A DNA stretch of 64,000 bases from Stenotrophomonas maltophilia. Lineage in GTDB: Bacteria; Pseudomonadota; Gammaproteobacteria; Xanthomonadales; Xanthomonadaceae. Location of the stretch: the NCBI RefSeq assembly GCF_001676385.1, contig NZ_LYVJ01000011.1:1-64000 (forward strand), written 5' to 3'. How positions within the stretch are numbered: the stretch's first letter is position 1; every line of letters starts with the position of its first letter. The notes under the pieces were generated by a model that was given only the letters and a program-made list of their open reading frames with translations, searched no databases and was not told the origin of the DNA. Both the position numbers and the translations under genes were made by a program. Positions 46,501 through 55,914 of this stretch are shown in pieces.

Positions 46501-47285
46501 AAGGCAACGAATGGGGCGCCACCGCAGCACCGCGCAACACCGGCGACGAACGCGAATTGCGTGGCCTGCCCTCGCACGGTGGCGACGTGGCATTCCTGCC
46601 GCTGGACGACGCGCGCCTGTCGCGTTCGCTGGATGAAATGATCGAGCGCCGCGCCGCCTTCCTGGTCGACTACCAGGACGCGGCCTACGCCAACCGCTAC
46701 CGCAGCCTGGTCGAGCGCGTGCGTGCCGCTGAAGCCGAACGCATCGGCGGTTCCACGGCGCTGACCGAAACCGTGGCGCGCTACCTGTTCAAGCTGATGG
46801 CCTACAAGGACGAGTACGAAGTGGCCCGCCTGTATACCAGCGGCGACTTCCAGCGCCGCCTGCAGCAGCAGTTCGAGGGCGACTACCAGCTGCGCTTCCA
46901 CCTGGCGCCGCCGTTGTTCGCGAAGAAGGACGAGCAGGGCCGGCTGCTGAAGAAGGAGTACGGGCCGTGGATGTTCAAGGCGTTCGGCCTGCTGGCGAAG
47001 CTGAAGTTCCTGCGCGGTGGCCGCTTCGATGTGTTCGGCCGCACGGGGGAACGCCGCATGGAGCGCAGGCTGATCGCCGACTATGAGGCAACCGTGCAGC
47101 TGCTGCTGGATGGCCTGGATGACGACCGCCTGGCGCTGGCGGTGGAGATCGCCAGCATTCCCGAGCACATCCGCGGCTTCGGCCACGTCAAGGAGGCGCA
47201 CGTGGAGAATGCCAAGGCGCGCGAGGCGGCGCTGCTGGCGCAGTGGCGCAACCCGAAGGCGCTGCACATCGTGCAGGTGGCCTGA
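43599..47285 (+). CDS. indolepyruvate ferredoxin oxidoreductase family protein (fused alpha-beta-gamma)
   Basis: About 1,228 residues from the ATG at 43,599. The order is pyrimidine-binding domain (FVSGYRGSPLGGFDLELW), thiamine-diphosphate core (GIGCHYMVTWMDRSTDTFTHMGGEGVTWAGQAPF, YNDAVAMTGGQP), a Cys-rich segment (CEGCGDCGKKSFC, NCNKDYSCVNGFCPSF) for [4Fe-4S] clusters, then the gamma domain (NILITGVGGTGVVTIGALLGMAG). It decarboxylates aryl 2-oxo acids to acyl-CoA. A Pro/Gly-rich stretch of about 55 residues near residue 955-1010 looks like a variable linker. It stands alone with a GTAG dimer behind it. Confidence 0.92.
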   Translation: MTSTAQLTSPSSADLIDRDYTLDHKYTRNEGRIYLSGVQALVRLPLMQRLRDAAEGIDSAGFVSGYRGSPLGGFDLELWRARKHLEAARVKFTPGLNEDLGATMVWGTQQTNLFPGANVQGVFGMWYGKGPGVDRCGDVFKHANAAGTSRYGGVLALAADDHACRSSTLPHGSEDEFVSAMMPVLNPAGVQDILDMGLLGWAMSRYTGRWVGFKTIAETVESSASVEVDPMARRIVLPDDFEMPSGGLNIRWPDPPLDQEMRLHRYAVKAAQAFARANGIDKVVMDAPRARLGIVTTGKSYLDVLQALEYLGLDEAACADIGIRVYKVGMTWPLEPQGIARFAQGLEDIIVVEEKRAFIERQMKEQFFNWPASWGQRPSIVGKYDESGEWILPSTGELTPATIAGVIGRRIQRFFNNESIEQRLQWMQEKEAELALPRASFPRVPHYCSGCPHNTSTTVPEGSRALAGIGCHYMVTWMDRSTDTFTHMGGEGVTWAGQAPFTDTPHVFQNLGDGTYFHSGSLAIRQAVAAGVNITYKILYNDAVAMTGGQPVDGPLSVPDIARQMRAEGIHTIVVLSDNIGKWTAQREHFPSDVEFHDRSALDEVQKRLREVKGVSILIYEQTCATEKRRRRKRGKLEDPAKRVMINSLVCEGCGDCGKKSFCVSVLPKETEFGRKREIDQSNCNKDYSCVNGFCPSFVTVHGGQPRKGSKRDASTLLDNLPAPTIRGTLEQPWNILITGVGGTGVVTIGALLGMAGHLEGKGATVLDQTGLAQKGGAVTTHIRIARRPDDIHAVRIAAGEADLVLGCDMVVVNDYWALSKVRAGRSQVVLNTYEAMPGTFTTRPDMQFPAADIIAGVRVALGGQEPLLLDATQLATALLGDAIAANLFILGYAWQQGLVPLSFESLMRAIELNGAAVAMNQQAFAWGRLAAVDPQAVQQAAGLVRNRHTDTESTPGPLHPLPPGEWEGNEWGATAAPRNTGDERELRGLPSHGGDVAFLPLDDARLSRSLDEMIERRAAFLVDYQDAAYANRYRSLVERVRAAEAERIGGSTALTETVARYLFKLMAYKDEYEVARLYTSGDFQRRLQQQFEGDYQLRFHLAPPLFAKKDEQGRLLKKEYGPWMFKAFGLLAKLKFLRGGRFDVFGRTGERRMERRLIADYEATVQLLLDGLDDDRLALAVEIASIPEHIRGFGHVKEAHVENAKAREAALLAQWRNPKALHIVQVA

Positions 47286-47290
47286 TGGTC

Positions 47291-47350
47291 GTGCCGGCCA
47301 CTGGCCGGCATCCCTCCTGGCAATCGGTTGCCGGCCAGCGGCCGGCACTA
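47291..47350. repeat. GTGCCGGCC/GGCCGGCAC dimer (SMAG type)
   Basis: Two hairpins (GTGCCGGCCACTGGCCGGCA and TTGCCGGCCAGCGGCCGGCA) in inverted order, the second followed by CTAC, that is GTAG on the minus strand. It lies between two convergent genes. Confidence 0.85.
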
Positions 47351-47358
47351 CCGACGGT

Positions 47359-47973
47359 TCAGCCCAGCCGCCACAACAGCAGGCGGTTGTTGGCCGGCAT
47401 CGCCACATCCCCCAGTCGGGTGAATCCGTGGTCGGCGGCCAGCGCCTGCACCGCTTCGCTATCGCGGATGCCGCTGCGCGGATCACGTGCCTTCAGCCAG
47501 GTATCGAACTGCGCATTGCTGTCACTGGTGTAGCGGCCGCCGTAGTTGAACGGGCCGTACACCGCCAGCAGCGCGCCATGCCGCAGCACCGATGGCAGCG
47601 CGGCGAACAGTGCCTGCACGTGCTGCCAGCTCATGATGTGCAGCGTATTGGCGCTGAATGCGGCATCAAACGTGGTGCCCTCGGGCAGCGACAGGCCGGG
47701 CGCTGGCGGTAGTTCCACCTGCAGCGCGAGCGGCGGCAACAGGTTCAGCAGCGCGGCCTCTGCACGCCAAGCCTCGATGCCGGGCAGATGGTCCGGATGA
47801 TCACTGGGCTGCCAGCGCAGCCACGGCCAGCGCTCGGCGAAGAAGGCCGCATGCTGGCCGGTGCCACTGCCGATCTCCAGCACCCGATGGCGGTCGCCCA
47901 TCCACGGGTCGAGTGCGGTGGCGATGGGTTCGCGGTTGCGCTCGCAGGCTTCTGAATACGGCTTGCTCGACAT
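47359..47973 (-). CDS. DUF938-type class I SAM-dependent methyltransferase
   Basis: About 204 residues from the ATG at 47,973 (MSSKPYSEACERNREPI). VLEIGSGTGQHAAFFAERWP is the SAM-binding loop; ANTLHIMSWQHVQALFAALPSVL and GPFNYGGRYTSDSNAQFDTWLKARDPRSGIRD are the DUF938 signature. The substrate is unknown. A much longer frame runs upstream to 48,567 through the repeat region and is not credible as coding. Confidence 0.88.
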   Translation of the reverse strand: MSSKPYSEACERNREPIATALDPWMGDRHRVLEIGSGTGQHAAFFAERWPWLRWQPSDHPDHLPGIEAWRAEAALLNLLPPLALQVELPPAPGLSLPEGTTFDAAFSANTLHIMSWQHVQALFAALPSVLRHGALLAVYGPFNYGGRYTSDSNAQFDTWLKARDPRSGIRDSEAVQALAADHGFTRLGDVAMPANNRLLLWRLG

Positions 47974-48097
47974 CAGGACGGGGTCCAGGCGGGGTCGGCC
48001 CCATTGTGCACGAGGGGGGTGTTCTGAGCAGGGCTGCGCCCTGCACCTGCTCAGAGCCAGAGCAACAGCAACACCAACAGCGGGCTTCCTGTGGGAT

Positions 48098-48199
48098 GGC
48101 GGGGCGGATCCGGTTGCGGGGGACGCCGTGAATCCGTCCATGGAGGCTCGGTCGCGCCATCCATGGCGCTCACGCCCCCGCAACCGGACCCACCCCGCC
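48098..48199. repeat. long self-complementary intergenic element, copy B
   Basis: Begins GGCGGGGCGGATCCGG and ends CCGGACCCACCCCGCC, with GTCCATGGAGGC / GCGCCATCCATGGCG internal symmetry. Related to copies at 42,584 and 48,347. Confidence 0.75.
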
Positions 48200-48241
48200 T
48201 TCGACAGTTGGCCGCGATCTGTCGGAACGGCGTACGGCCTT

Positions 48242-48321
48242 GGTGGGTGCCGACCGTTGGTCGGCACGGATGAATTCATTCGATATCTGACAGATGTGCC
48301 GACCAACGGTCGGCACCCACC
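48242..48321. repeat. inverted pair of GTGCCGACC palindromes
   Basis: GGTGGGTGCCGACCGTTGG...CGGCAC at the left and its reverse complement at the right, separated by about 30 bases. A textbook REP dimer. Confidence 0.85.
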
Positions 48322-48346
48322 AACAGCCACCGGCCAGCTGTCAGAG

Positions 48347-48449
48347 GCGGAGCGGTGTGGGTGGGCAGGACCGTTGGCGCCATGGATGGCGCCATCGAGC
48401 CCCCATGGATGGGTTAACGGCGTGTCCTGCCCACCCACACCGCCCCGCC
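48347..48449. repeat. long self-complementary intergenic element, copy C
   Basis: Begins GGCGGAGCGGTGTGGG and ends CCCACACCGCCCCGCC, with an internal CCATGGATGG motif repeated in both orientations. Third member of the family. Confidence 0.75.
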
Positions 48450-48650
48450 ATCCCACGGAATGCCGCTCTGGCTCTGGCTTTGGCCGTTGCCGTTGCATTG
48501 AGCAGGTGCAGGGCTGCAAGCCCTGCCGAAACCCTCCCCAACCATGACTGCAGTCACTTGTCCCCACGCCCCGCGCTGGCGAAAGTCGAGGAGTTGACGT
48601 GATCGGTCCGGCCCATTGCCGACCGCACGCAAGCGAGAGAGAGAAACGCT

Positions 48651-50282
48651 GTGCAACGACGTGAGTTCCTGGCTTTTTCCGGCCTGGGCATGGCGGGCCT
48701 GCTGCTGCCGCATTCCCGCGCCATCGCCGCCGAGCAGCTGCTTGCCCCGGTCGACACCACCCAGCGCAGGCGCCTGGCCGAGGTCGCGCTGGCGGCTGCG
48801 CGCAGCGCCAACGCCAGCTACTGCGATGTGCGCATCGGGCGCTACCTCAACCAGTCGGTCATCACCCGCGAGCACCAGGTCGGCAATGTGACCAACCGCG
48901 AATCGTCCGGTGTGGGCGTGCGGGTGATCGTCAACGGGGCCTGGGGCTTTGCCGCGACCCACCAGCAGACCGAGGCCGCTGTACGCGCGGCGGTCGGGCA
49001 GGCCGCGGCGATCGCCCGCGCCAACGCCAGCATCCAGACCCGGCCGGTACAGCTGGCGCCGACGCCGTCGGTCGGCGAGGTGCGCTGGCAGACCCCGATC
49101 CGCAGGAACGCGATGGCGGTGCCGGTCCAGGACAAGGTCGAACTGCTGCTGGCACTCAACGCCGCCGCGCTGGATGCGGGCGCCGACTACATCAATTCGA
49201 CCCTGTTCCTGGTCAACGAGCAGAAATACTTCGCCTCCAGCGACGGTTCTTTCATCGACCAGGACATCCACCGCATCTGGCTGCCGTTCACTGCCACCGC
49301 CATCGACAAGGCCAGCGGCAAATTCCGCACCCGCGCCGGCCTGTCCTCGCCGATGGGCATGGGCTATGAGTTCCTCGATGGCGATGCGCGCGGCAAGGTA
49401 CGGCTGCCCGGCGGCATCACCGCCTACCGCGATTCCTACGACCCGGTCGAGGATGCCATCGCCGCTGCCCGCCACGCACGCGAGAAGCTGAAAGCACCGT
49501 CGGTGAAGCCCGGCAAGTACGACCTGGTGCTGGATCCGTCCAACCTGTTCCTGACCATCCACGAGAATGTCGGCCACCCGCTGGAGCTGGACCGCGTGCT
49601 CGGCTACGAAGCCAACTATGCCGGTACCAGCTTCGCCACGCTGGACAAGCGCGATGCCGGTTTCCGCTGGGGCAGTGACATCGTCACCTTCTTCGCCGAC
49701 AAGACCCAGCCGGGCAGCCTCGGTGCGGTTGGCTACGACGATGAAGGCGTCAAGACCCAGCGCTGGGACCTGGTGCGCGACGGCATCCTGGTCGACTACC
49801 AGGCCACCCGTGACGAGGCCCATATCCTCGGCCGCAACGCCTCGCACGGCTGCAGCTACGCCGATTCCTGGTCCAGCGTGCAGTTCCAGCGCATGGCCAA
49901 TGTCTCGCTGGCGCCCGGCAAGCAGCCGCTCAGCGTCGAAGACATGATCAAGGACGTGGAGAACGGCATCTGGATCCACGGCCGTGGCTCGTATTCGATC
50001 GACCAGCAGCGCTACAACGCGCAGTTCGGCGGCCAGCTGTATTACCAGATCAAGGACGGAAAGATCGCCGGCATGGTCGAGGATGCGGCCTACCAGATCC
50101 GCACGCCGGAGTTCTGGAACGCTTGTACCGCCATTTGCGATGAGCGCGATTTCCGCCTGGGCGGTTCGTTCTTCGACGGCAAGGGCCAGCCCGGCCAGGT
50201 CTCGGCGGTCTCGCACGGGTCGTCCACCACCCGCTTCAACGGCATCAACATCATCAACACCGCGCGCAGTCTCGGCGCATGA
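48651..50282 (+). CDS. Tat-exported TldD-type metallopeptidase, copy 1
   Basis: 543 residues with a GTG start. The N-terminus QRREFLAFSGLGMAGLLL is a twin-arginine signal (RRxFL) with cleavage near AIAAEQ. The rest is TldD: DVRIGRYLNQSV, GVGVRVIVNGAWGFAAT, and the zinc motif HENVGH (HExxxH) in LFLTIHENVGHPLELDRVLG. TldD with TldE forms a protease that processes modified peptides, usually in the cytoplasm, so export is unusual. It heads a long operon and is followed after 30 bp by a close paralogue. Confidence 0.9.
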   Translation: MQRREFLAFSGLGMAGLLLPHSRAIAAEQLLAPVDTTQRRRLAEVALAAARSANASYCDVRIGRYLNQSVITREHQVGNVTNRESSGVGVRVIVNGAWGFAATHQQTEAAVRAAVGQAAAIARANASIQTRPVQLAPTPSVGEVRWQTPIRRNAMAVPVQDKVELLLALNAAALDAGADYINSTLFLVNEQKYFASSDGSFIDQDIHRIWLPFTATAIDKASGKFRTRAGLSSPMGMGYEFLDGDARGKVRLPGGITAYRDSYDPVEDAIAAARHAREKLKAPSVKPGKYDLVLDPSNLFLTIHENVGHPLELDRVLGYEANYAGTSFATLDKRDAGFRWGSDIVTFFADKTQPGSLGAVGYDDEGVKTQRWDLVRDGILVDYQATRDEAHILGRNASHGCSYADSWSSVQFQRMANVSLAPGKQPLSVEDMIKDVENGIWIHGRGSYSIDQQRYNAQFGGQLYYQIKDGKIAGMVEDAAYQIRTPEFWNACTAICDERDFRLGGSFFDGKGQPGQVSAVSHGSSTTRFNGINIINTARSLGA

Positions 50283-50312
50283 GCCACCCATCCTTCGACG
50301 TGGAGAGCAGCC

Positions 50313-51947
50313 TTGCAAAGACGTGACTTCCTGGCCCTGACCGGGCTTACCGCGGGCGGGCTGATCGTGCCCTCCTTCTTCGGCAAGGTGATCGCCGCCG
50401 AGCAGCTTCAGTCCAGCCTCGACCCGGCGTTGAAGAAGCGCCTGGCCGACGCCGCACTGCAGGCCGCACGCAGCGCCGGCGCCACCTACTGCGATGTGCG
50501 CATCGGCCGCTACCTGCGGCAGTTCGTGATCACCCGCGAGGACAAGGTGCAGAATGTGGTGAACACCGAGTCCACCGGCGTCGGCATCCGCGTGATCGTC
50601 AACGGTGCCTGGGGCTTCGCCGCCACCAATGCGCTGGGCACCGCCGAGGTGGCCAGGGCCGCGCAGCAGGCCGCAGCGATCGCCAAGGCCAACGCCGGCG
50701 TGCAGACCGCGCCGGTGCAGCTGGCCAAGGCGCCGGGCGTCGGTGAGGTGAGCTGGCGCACGCCGATCCGCAAGAATGCGATGGAGGTGCCGATCAAGGA
50801 AAAGGTCGATCTGCTGCTGGACGTCAATGCCGCCGCGATGGGCGCCGGTGCCAGCTTCGTCAACTCGATGCTGTTCCTGGTCAACGAGCAGAAGTACTTC
50901 GCCTCCACCGATGGTTCCTACATCGACCAGGACGTGCATCGCATCTGGGCGCCGATGACGGTCACCGCGATCGACAAGGCCAGTGGCAAGTTCCGCACCC
51001 GCGAGGGCCTGTCCTCGCCGATGGGGCTGGGCTACGAGTACCTGGAGGGTGCCGCCGCCGGCAAGGTGGTCAGCCCCAATGGCGTGGTCAACTACAGCAC
51101 CTCCTACGATATGAAGGAGGACGCCATCGCCGCCGCCAGGCAGGCGCAGGAAAAGCTGAAGGCACCGTCGGTGAAGCCGGGCAAGTACGACCTGGTGCTC
51201 GACCCGTCGCACACCTGGCTGACGATCCATGAATCGATCGGCCACCCGCTGGAACTGGATCGCGTGCTCGGCTACGAAGCCAACTACGCCGGCACCAGCT
51301 TCGCCACCCTGGACAAGCGCGAGCAGCATTTCCAGTACGGCAGCGAACTGGTCAACATCTTCGCCGACAAGACCCAGCCGGGCAGCCTTGGCGCCGTGGC
51401 GTACGACGATGAAGGCGTGAAGTGCAAGCGCTGGGACCTGATCAGCAACGGCAAGCTGGTCGACTACCAGACCATCCGCGACCAGGCCCACATCCTTGGC
51501 AAGACCGAGTCCGACGGCTGCTGCTATGCCGACTCGTGGTCCAGCGTGCAGTTCCAGCGCATGGCCAACGTATCGATGGCGCCGGGCAAGAAGCCGCTGA
51601 GCGTGCCGGACCTGATCAAGGACGTGGAGAACGGCATCTACATCATCGGTGACGGCTCATTCTCGATCGACCAGCAGCGCTACAACGCGCAGTTCGGTGG
51701 CCAGCTGTTCTACGAGATCAAGAACGGCCAGATCACCCGCATGCTGGAAGACGTGGCCTACCAGATCCGCACGCCGGAGTTCTGGAATGCCTGCACCGCC
51801 GTGGCCGACGAGCGCGACTACCGCCTGGGCGGTTCGTTCTTCGACGGCAAGGGCCAGCCGGGCCAGGTCTCGGCGGTCTCGCACGGTTCGTCGACCGCGC
51901 GCTTCAACGGCATCAATGTCATCAACACCGCACGCAGCCTCGGCTGA
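50313..51947 (+). CDS. Tat-exported TldD-type metallopeptidase, copy 2
   Basis: 544 residues with a TTG start; QRRDFLALTGLTAGGLIV is again a twin-arginine signal peptide. The zinc motif is HESIGH in TWLTIHESIGHPLELDRVLG, and the C-terminal STARFNGINVINTARSLG matches copy 1. Identity with copy 1 is high over the whole length by eye, so this is a tandem duplication kept with both active sites intact. It is followed 21 bp later by the TldE-like gene. Confidence 0.9.
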   Translation: MQRRDFLALTGLTAGGLIVPSFFGKVIAAEQLQSSLDPALKKRLADAALQAARSAGATYCDVRIGRYLRQFVITREDKVQNVVNTESTGVGIRVIVNGAWGFAATNALGTAEVARAAQQAAAIAKANAGVQTAPVQLAKAPGVGEVSWRTPIRKNAMEVPIKEKVDLLLDVNAAAMGAGASFVNSMLFLVNEQKYFASTDGSYIDQDVHRIWAPMTVTAIDKASGKFRTREGLSSPMGLGYEYLEGAAAGKVVSPNGVVNYSTSYDMKEDAIAAARQAQEKLKAPSVKPGKYDLVLDPSHTWLTIHESIGHPLELDRVLGYEANYAGTSFATLDKREQHFQYGSELVNIFADKTQPGSLGAVAYDDEGVKCKRWDLISNGKLVDYQTIRDQAHILGKTESDGCCYADSWSSVQFQRMANVSMAPGKKPLSVPDLIKDVENGIYIIGDGSFSIDQQRYNAQFGGQLFYEIKNGQITRMLEDVAYQIRTPEFWNACTAVADERDYRLGGSFFDGKGQPGQVSAVSHGSSTARFNGINVINTARSLG

Positions 51948-51968
51948 CCGGTCAGGAGCCCTTACACC

Positions 51969-53303
51969 ATGAGTATCTTCACCGAAGCCCAGGCCAAGGC
52001 CATCCTCGACAAGGTCATCGCCCTGTCCAAGGCCGACGAGTGCACCGCCGTGCTGGCCGGCGCGGTCAACGGCAACATCCGTTTCGCGCTGAACAACGTC
52101 TCCACCAGCGGCATCGTCGACAACACCGAGCTGGCGGTCACCGTCGCCTTCGGCAAGCGCGTCGGCACCGCCTCGATCAACGAGTTCGACGACGCCGCGC
52201 TGGAGCGGGTGGTACGCCGTGCCGAAGACCTGGCGCGGCTGGCGCCGGAAAACCCGGAGTTCATGCCGGCCATCGGCAAGCAGGACTACCGGCCCAGCCC
52301 GACCTTCAGCGAATCCACCGCCGCGATCGATCCGGCCTTCCGCGCCAAGGTCGCCGCTGATTCGATCGCGCCGTGCCGCGGCAACGGCCTGATCGCCGCC
52401 GGCTTCCTGGAGGATGGCCAGGGCTTCCAGGCCATTGCCAACAGCAACGGCAACTTCGCCTACCAGCGCACTACCAGTTTCGACTACACCTGCACCGTGC
52501 GCACCGAGGACGGGCGTGGCTCGGGCTGGGTCGGCCGCAACCTGAAGGATGCCGCCGACTTCAAGGCCGACCAGGACATCCGCATCGCCATGCGCAAGGC
52601 CACCGAATCGGCCGAAGCCAAGGCGCTGGAGCCGGGGAAGTACACGGTGATCCTGGAGCCGGCTGCGGCCGCGGGCCTGATCAGCTTCATGATGAACTTC
52701 TTCAGCGCGCGCTCTGCCGATGAAGGCCGCAGTTTCCTGTCCAAGAAGGGCGGCGGCAACAAGCTGGGCGAGCAGGTCTATGACCCGCGCGTGTCCATGT
52801 ACGCCGACCCGTGGCATCCGGAAGCGCCGGTGCTGCCGTGGGACAGCGAAGGCCTTCCGCGCGAGCGCATGGCCATCATCGAGAACGGCAAGGTCGCCAA
52901 CCTGGACTACTCGCGCTTCTGGGCGCAGAAGCAGGGCAAGACCGCCCGGGCCACGCCGGGCAACCTGCTGATGAGCGGCGGCGAGAAGAGCACCGCCGAG
53001 CTGGTGCGCGGTACCCAGAAGGGCATCCTGGTCACCCGCACCTGGTACATCCGCATGGTCGATCCGCAGACCGTGCTGCTGACCGGCCTGACCCGCGACG
53101 GCACCTTCTACATCGAGAACGGGCAGATCAAGCACCCGGTGAAGAACTTCCGCTTCAACGAATCGCCGGTGATCATGCTCAACAACATCGAAGAGCTGGG
53201 CAAGCCGGTGCGCGTGGCCGGCGACGAATCCAGCTTCGTGATGATGATCCCGCCGATGAAGCTGCGTGACTTCACCTTCACCTCGCTGTCCGACGCCGTC
53301 TGA
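51969..53303 (+). CDS. TldE/PmbA-like peptidase subunit without signal peptide
   Basis: 444 residues. Its overall pattern fits the TldD/PmbA superfamily: NNVSTSGIVDNTELAVTVAFGKRVGTASINEFDDAALERVV, RGSGWVGRNLKDAADFKADQDIRIAM, EPGKYTVILEPAAAAGLISFMM and the C-terminal FRFNESPVIMLNNIEELG. No HExxxH zinc site, as in TldE. There is no Tat or Sec signal, unlike its two neighbours, so it may be cytoplasmic or be carried out with a signal-bearing partner. Its stop overlaps the next start (TGATG). Confidence 0.87.
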   Translation: MSIFTEAQAKAILDKVIALSKADECTAVLAGAVNGNIRFALNNVSTSGIVDNTELAVTVAFGKRVGTASINEFDDAALERVVRRAEDLARLAPENPEFMPAIGKQDYRPSPTFSESTAAIDPAFRAKVAADSIAPCRGNGLIAAGFLEDGQGFQAIANSNGNFAYQRTTSFDYTCTVRTEDGRGSGWVGRNLKDAADFKADQDIRIAMRKATESAEAKALEPGKYTVILEPAAAAGLISFMMNFFSARSADEGRSFLSKKGGGNKLGEQVYDPRVSMYADPWHPEAPVLPWDSEGLPRERMAIIENGKVANLDYSRFWAQKQGKTARATPGNLLMSGGEKSTAELVRGTQKGILVTRTWYIRMVDPQTVLLTGLTRDGTFYIENGQIKHPVKNFRFNESPVIMLNNIEELGKPVRVAGDESSFVMMIPPMKLRDFTFTSLSDAV

Positions 53304-54010
53304 TGGATCGCCGGGCCTGCCTGCGCTGGTTGGCCGCTGCCGCTTCGGCGGCGGCGCTGCCAGTCCGGGCACAGGCAGGCCCGCGCAGTTCACGCTACGA
53401 CTTCTGGTTTACCCGCCTGCAGTACGATTCCGGTGACTGGGACGTGGACGCGCGCATGCCGTCCAACCTGATCACCTCGCTGATCGATTACACCTCGCTG
53501 CGCGTGGATCCGCAGGAACACGTGGTGGCGCTGGCCGACCCGCGCATGCTGGAAGCGCCGTTCTGCTATCTGGCCGGGCACACACTGGTCGAGTTCAACG
53601 CTGCCGAACGGCAGAACTTCGTGCGCTACGTGCGCAATGGCGGCTTCGTCTTCGTCGACGACTGCAACCATGACATCGATGGCCTGTTCGCCACCTCGTT
53701 CGAGGCACAGATGGCCCGCCTGTTCGGTCCGAAGGCATTGCAGAAACTGCCCAACAGCCACCCGTTGTACCGCAGCTTCTTCCGCTTCCCCGAAGGCCCG
53801 CCCGCCACCAGCTTCGAGCTCAACGGCTGGGGCGACGACCTGGTGCACGACTACCTGAAGGGCATCGAGGTCGGGGGCCGCCTGGGCCTGCTCTACAGCA
53901 ACAAGGACTATGGCTGCGAGTGGGACTACGACTGGCGCAACAAGCGTTTCCTGGCCGAAGACAACACCCGCTTCGGCGTCAACATCGTGATGTACGCGTT
54001 GAACAACTGA
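53303..54010 (+). CDS. DUF4159 exported protein
   Basis: 235 residues. An N-terminal signal with two arginines (MDRRACLRWLAAAASAAALPVRAQA) suggests Tat or Sec export. FWFTRLQYDSGDWDVDARMPSNLITSLIDYTSL and NFVRYVRNGGFVFVDDCNHDIDGLF belong to DUF4159, a glutamine-amidotransferase-like fold often next to MoxR/DUF58 genes. The ATG shares a base with the TldE stop, so the peptidase and MoxR modules are one operon. Function unknown. Confidence 0.88.
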   Translation: MDRRACLRWLAAAASAAALPVRAQAGPRSSRYDFWFTRLQYDSGDWDVDARMPSNLITSLIDYTSLRVDPQEHVVALADPRMLEAPFCYLAGHTLVEFNAAERQNFVRYVRNGGFVFVDDCNHDIDGLFATSFEAQMARLFGPKALQKLPNSHPLYRSFFRFPEGPPATSFELNGWGDDLVHDYLKGIEVGGRLGLLYSNKDYGCEWDYDWRNKRFLAEDNTRFGVNIVMYALNN

Positions 54011-54026
54011 TAGGACCCGCACGCCC

Positions 54027-55010
<984 letters not shown>

Positions 55011-55017
55011 CTCACGC

Positions 55018-55914
55018 GTGAACGCAGGCGTCCCACTGACGTTGCCGCCGGAACTGCGTGCACGCCTGCGCACGCTGCGCTTGCGGCCGCGCCTGGCCAG
55101 CGGCACGCGCGGGATCGGCCAGCACGCCAGCCGCAGCCGTGGCGCCGGCCTGGAGTTCGCGCAGTACCGGGCCTACGAGCCGGGTGACGAACTACGCCAG
55201 ATCGACTGGAAGCTGTACGCACGCTCGGATCGCTTCTTCGTTCGCGAATCCGAACGCGAAAGCCCGATCACGGTCTGGCTGCTGCTCGATGCGACCGCCT
55301 CGGCCGGCCAGGCCGACCAGGCAGCGCCACAGCGCACGCGCCTGGACCACATGCGTGGCGTCGCCGCGTGCGTGGTCGAACTGGCCCTGCAGCAGGGCGA
55401 CCGTTTCGGCCTGGCGGCGATCGACGGCGATGGACTGCAACTGGTGCCCGCAGCGGACGGCGCACGCCAGCGTGATCGCGTGCACCTGCAATTGCATGCC
55501 CTGCAGGCGCGGGGCGGTTGGCCTGCGGCGGATCGCCTGCGTCCCCTGTGGGAACGGGTGCGCCCGGGCGACCTGCTGCTGGCGATCGGCGACGGTTTCG
55601 ACGAAGCCGGTATCGTCCTGCTGGAGCAGTTGGCCAGCGCCCGCCGCGAAGTGGCGCTACTGCAGATCCTGACCACCGACGAGCGTGATTTCCCGTTCAA
55701 TGCCGGCCACCGCTTCCGCGATCCCGAGACCGGCGAGGAACTGCTGGGCGATGGTGCGACGATCCGCGCCGACTACCTGCAGCGCTTCGCCGACGCACGC
55801 AGTGCGCTGCAGTCGCGCCTGCAGGCCAGCGGCATCGCCAGTGCCACCGGCTGGCTCGACCAGCCGCTCGACCAACCACTGCAGGCGCTGTTCGGCCGTG
55901 GGGGTGGTGCATGA
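55018..55914 (+). CDS. DUF58 protein (MoxR partner)
   Basis: About 298 residues with a GTG start at 55,018. FAQYRAYEPGDELRQIDWKLYARSDRFFVRESERES is the DUF58 hallmark, and the part from ITVWLLLDATASA onward has a VWA-like beginning (DxxxS-type). No membrane helix, unlike many DUF58 proteins. It presumably works with the MoxR ATPase. Its stop overlaps the following start as ATGA. Confidence 0.92.
   Translation: MNAGVPLTLPPELRARLRTLRLRPRLASGTRGIGQHASRSRGAGLEFAQYRAYEPGDELRQIDWKLYARSDRFFVRESERESPITVWLLLDATASAGQADQAAPQRTRLDHMRGVAACVVELALQQGDRFGLAAIDGDGLQLVPAADGARQRDRVHLQLHALQARGGWPAADRLRPLWERVRPGDLLLAIGDGFDEAGIVLLEQLASARREVALLQILTTDERDFPFNAGHRFRDPETGEELLGDGATIRADYLQRFADARSALQSRLQASGIASATGWLDQPLDQPLQALFGRGGGA

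Larger units (their letters stand above)
47974..48650. other. repeat-rich intergenic region before the tldD operon
   Basis: About 680 bp without a gene. It holds two copies of the long palindromic element (48,098-48,199 and 48,347-48,449), an inverted pair of GTGCCGACC palindromes, and GC-rich filler including GGGCTGC...GCAGCCC-type short hairpins. The promoter of the downstream operon should be in its last 200 bp; no clear -35/-10 was recognised. Confidence 0.6.

Noticed and set aside
48414..51491. 1,025-residue open frame on the minus strand
   Set aside because: Antisense to both tldD genes; composition is shadow-like with no motif or ribosome site.
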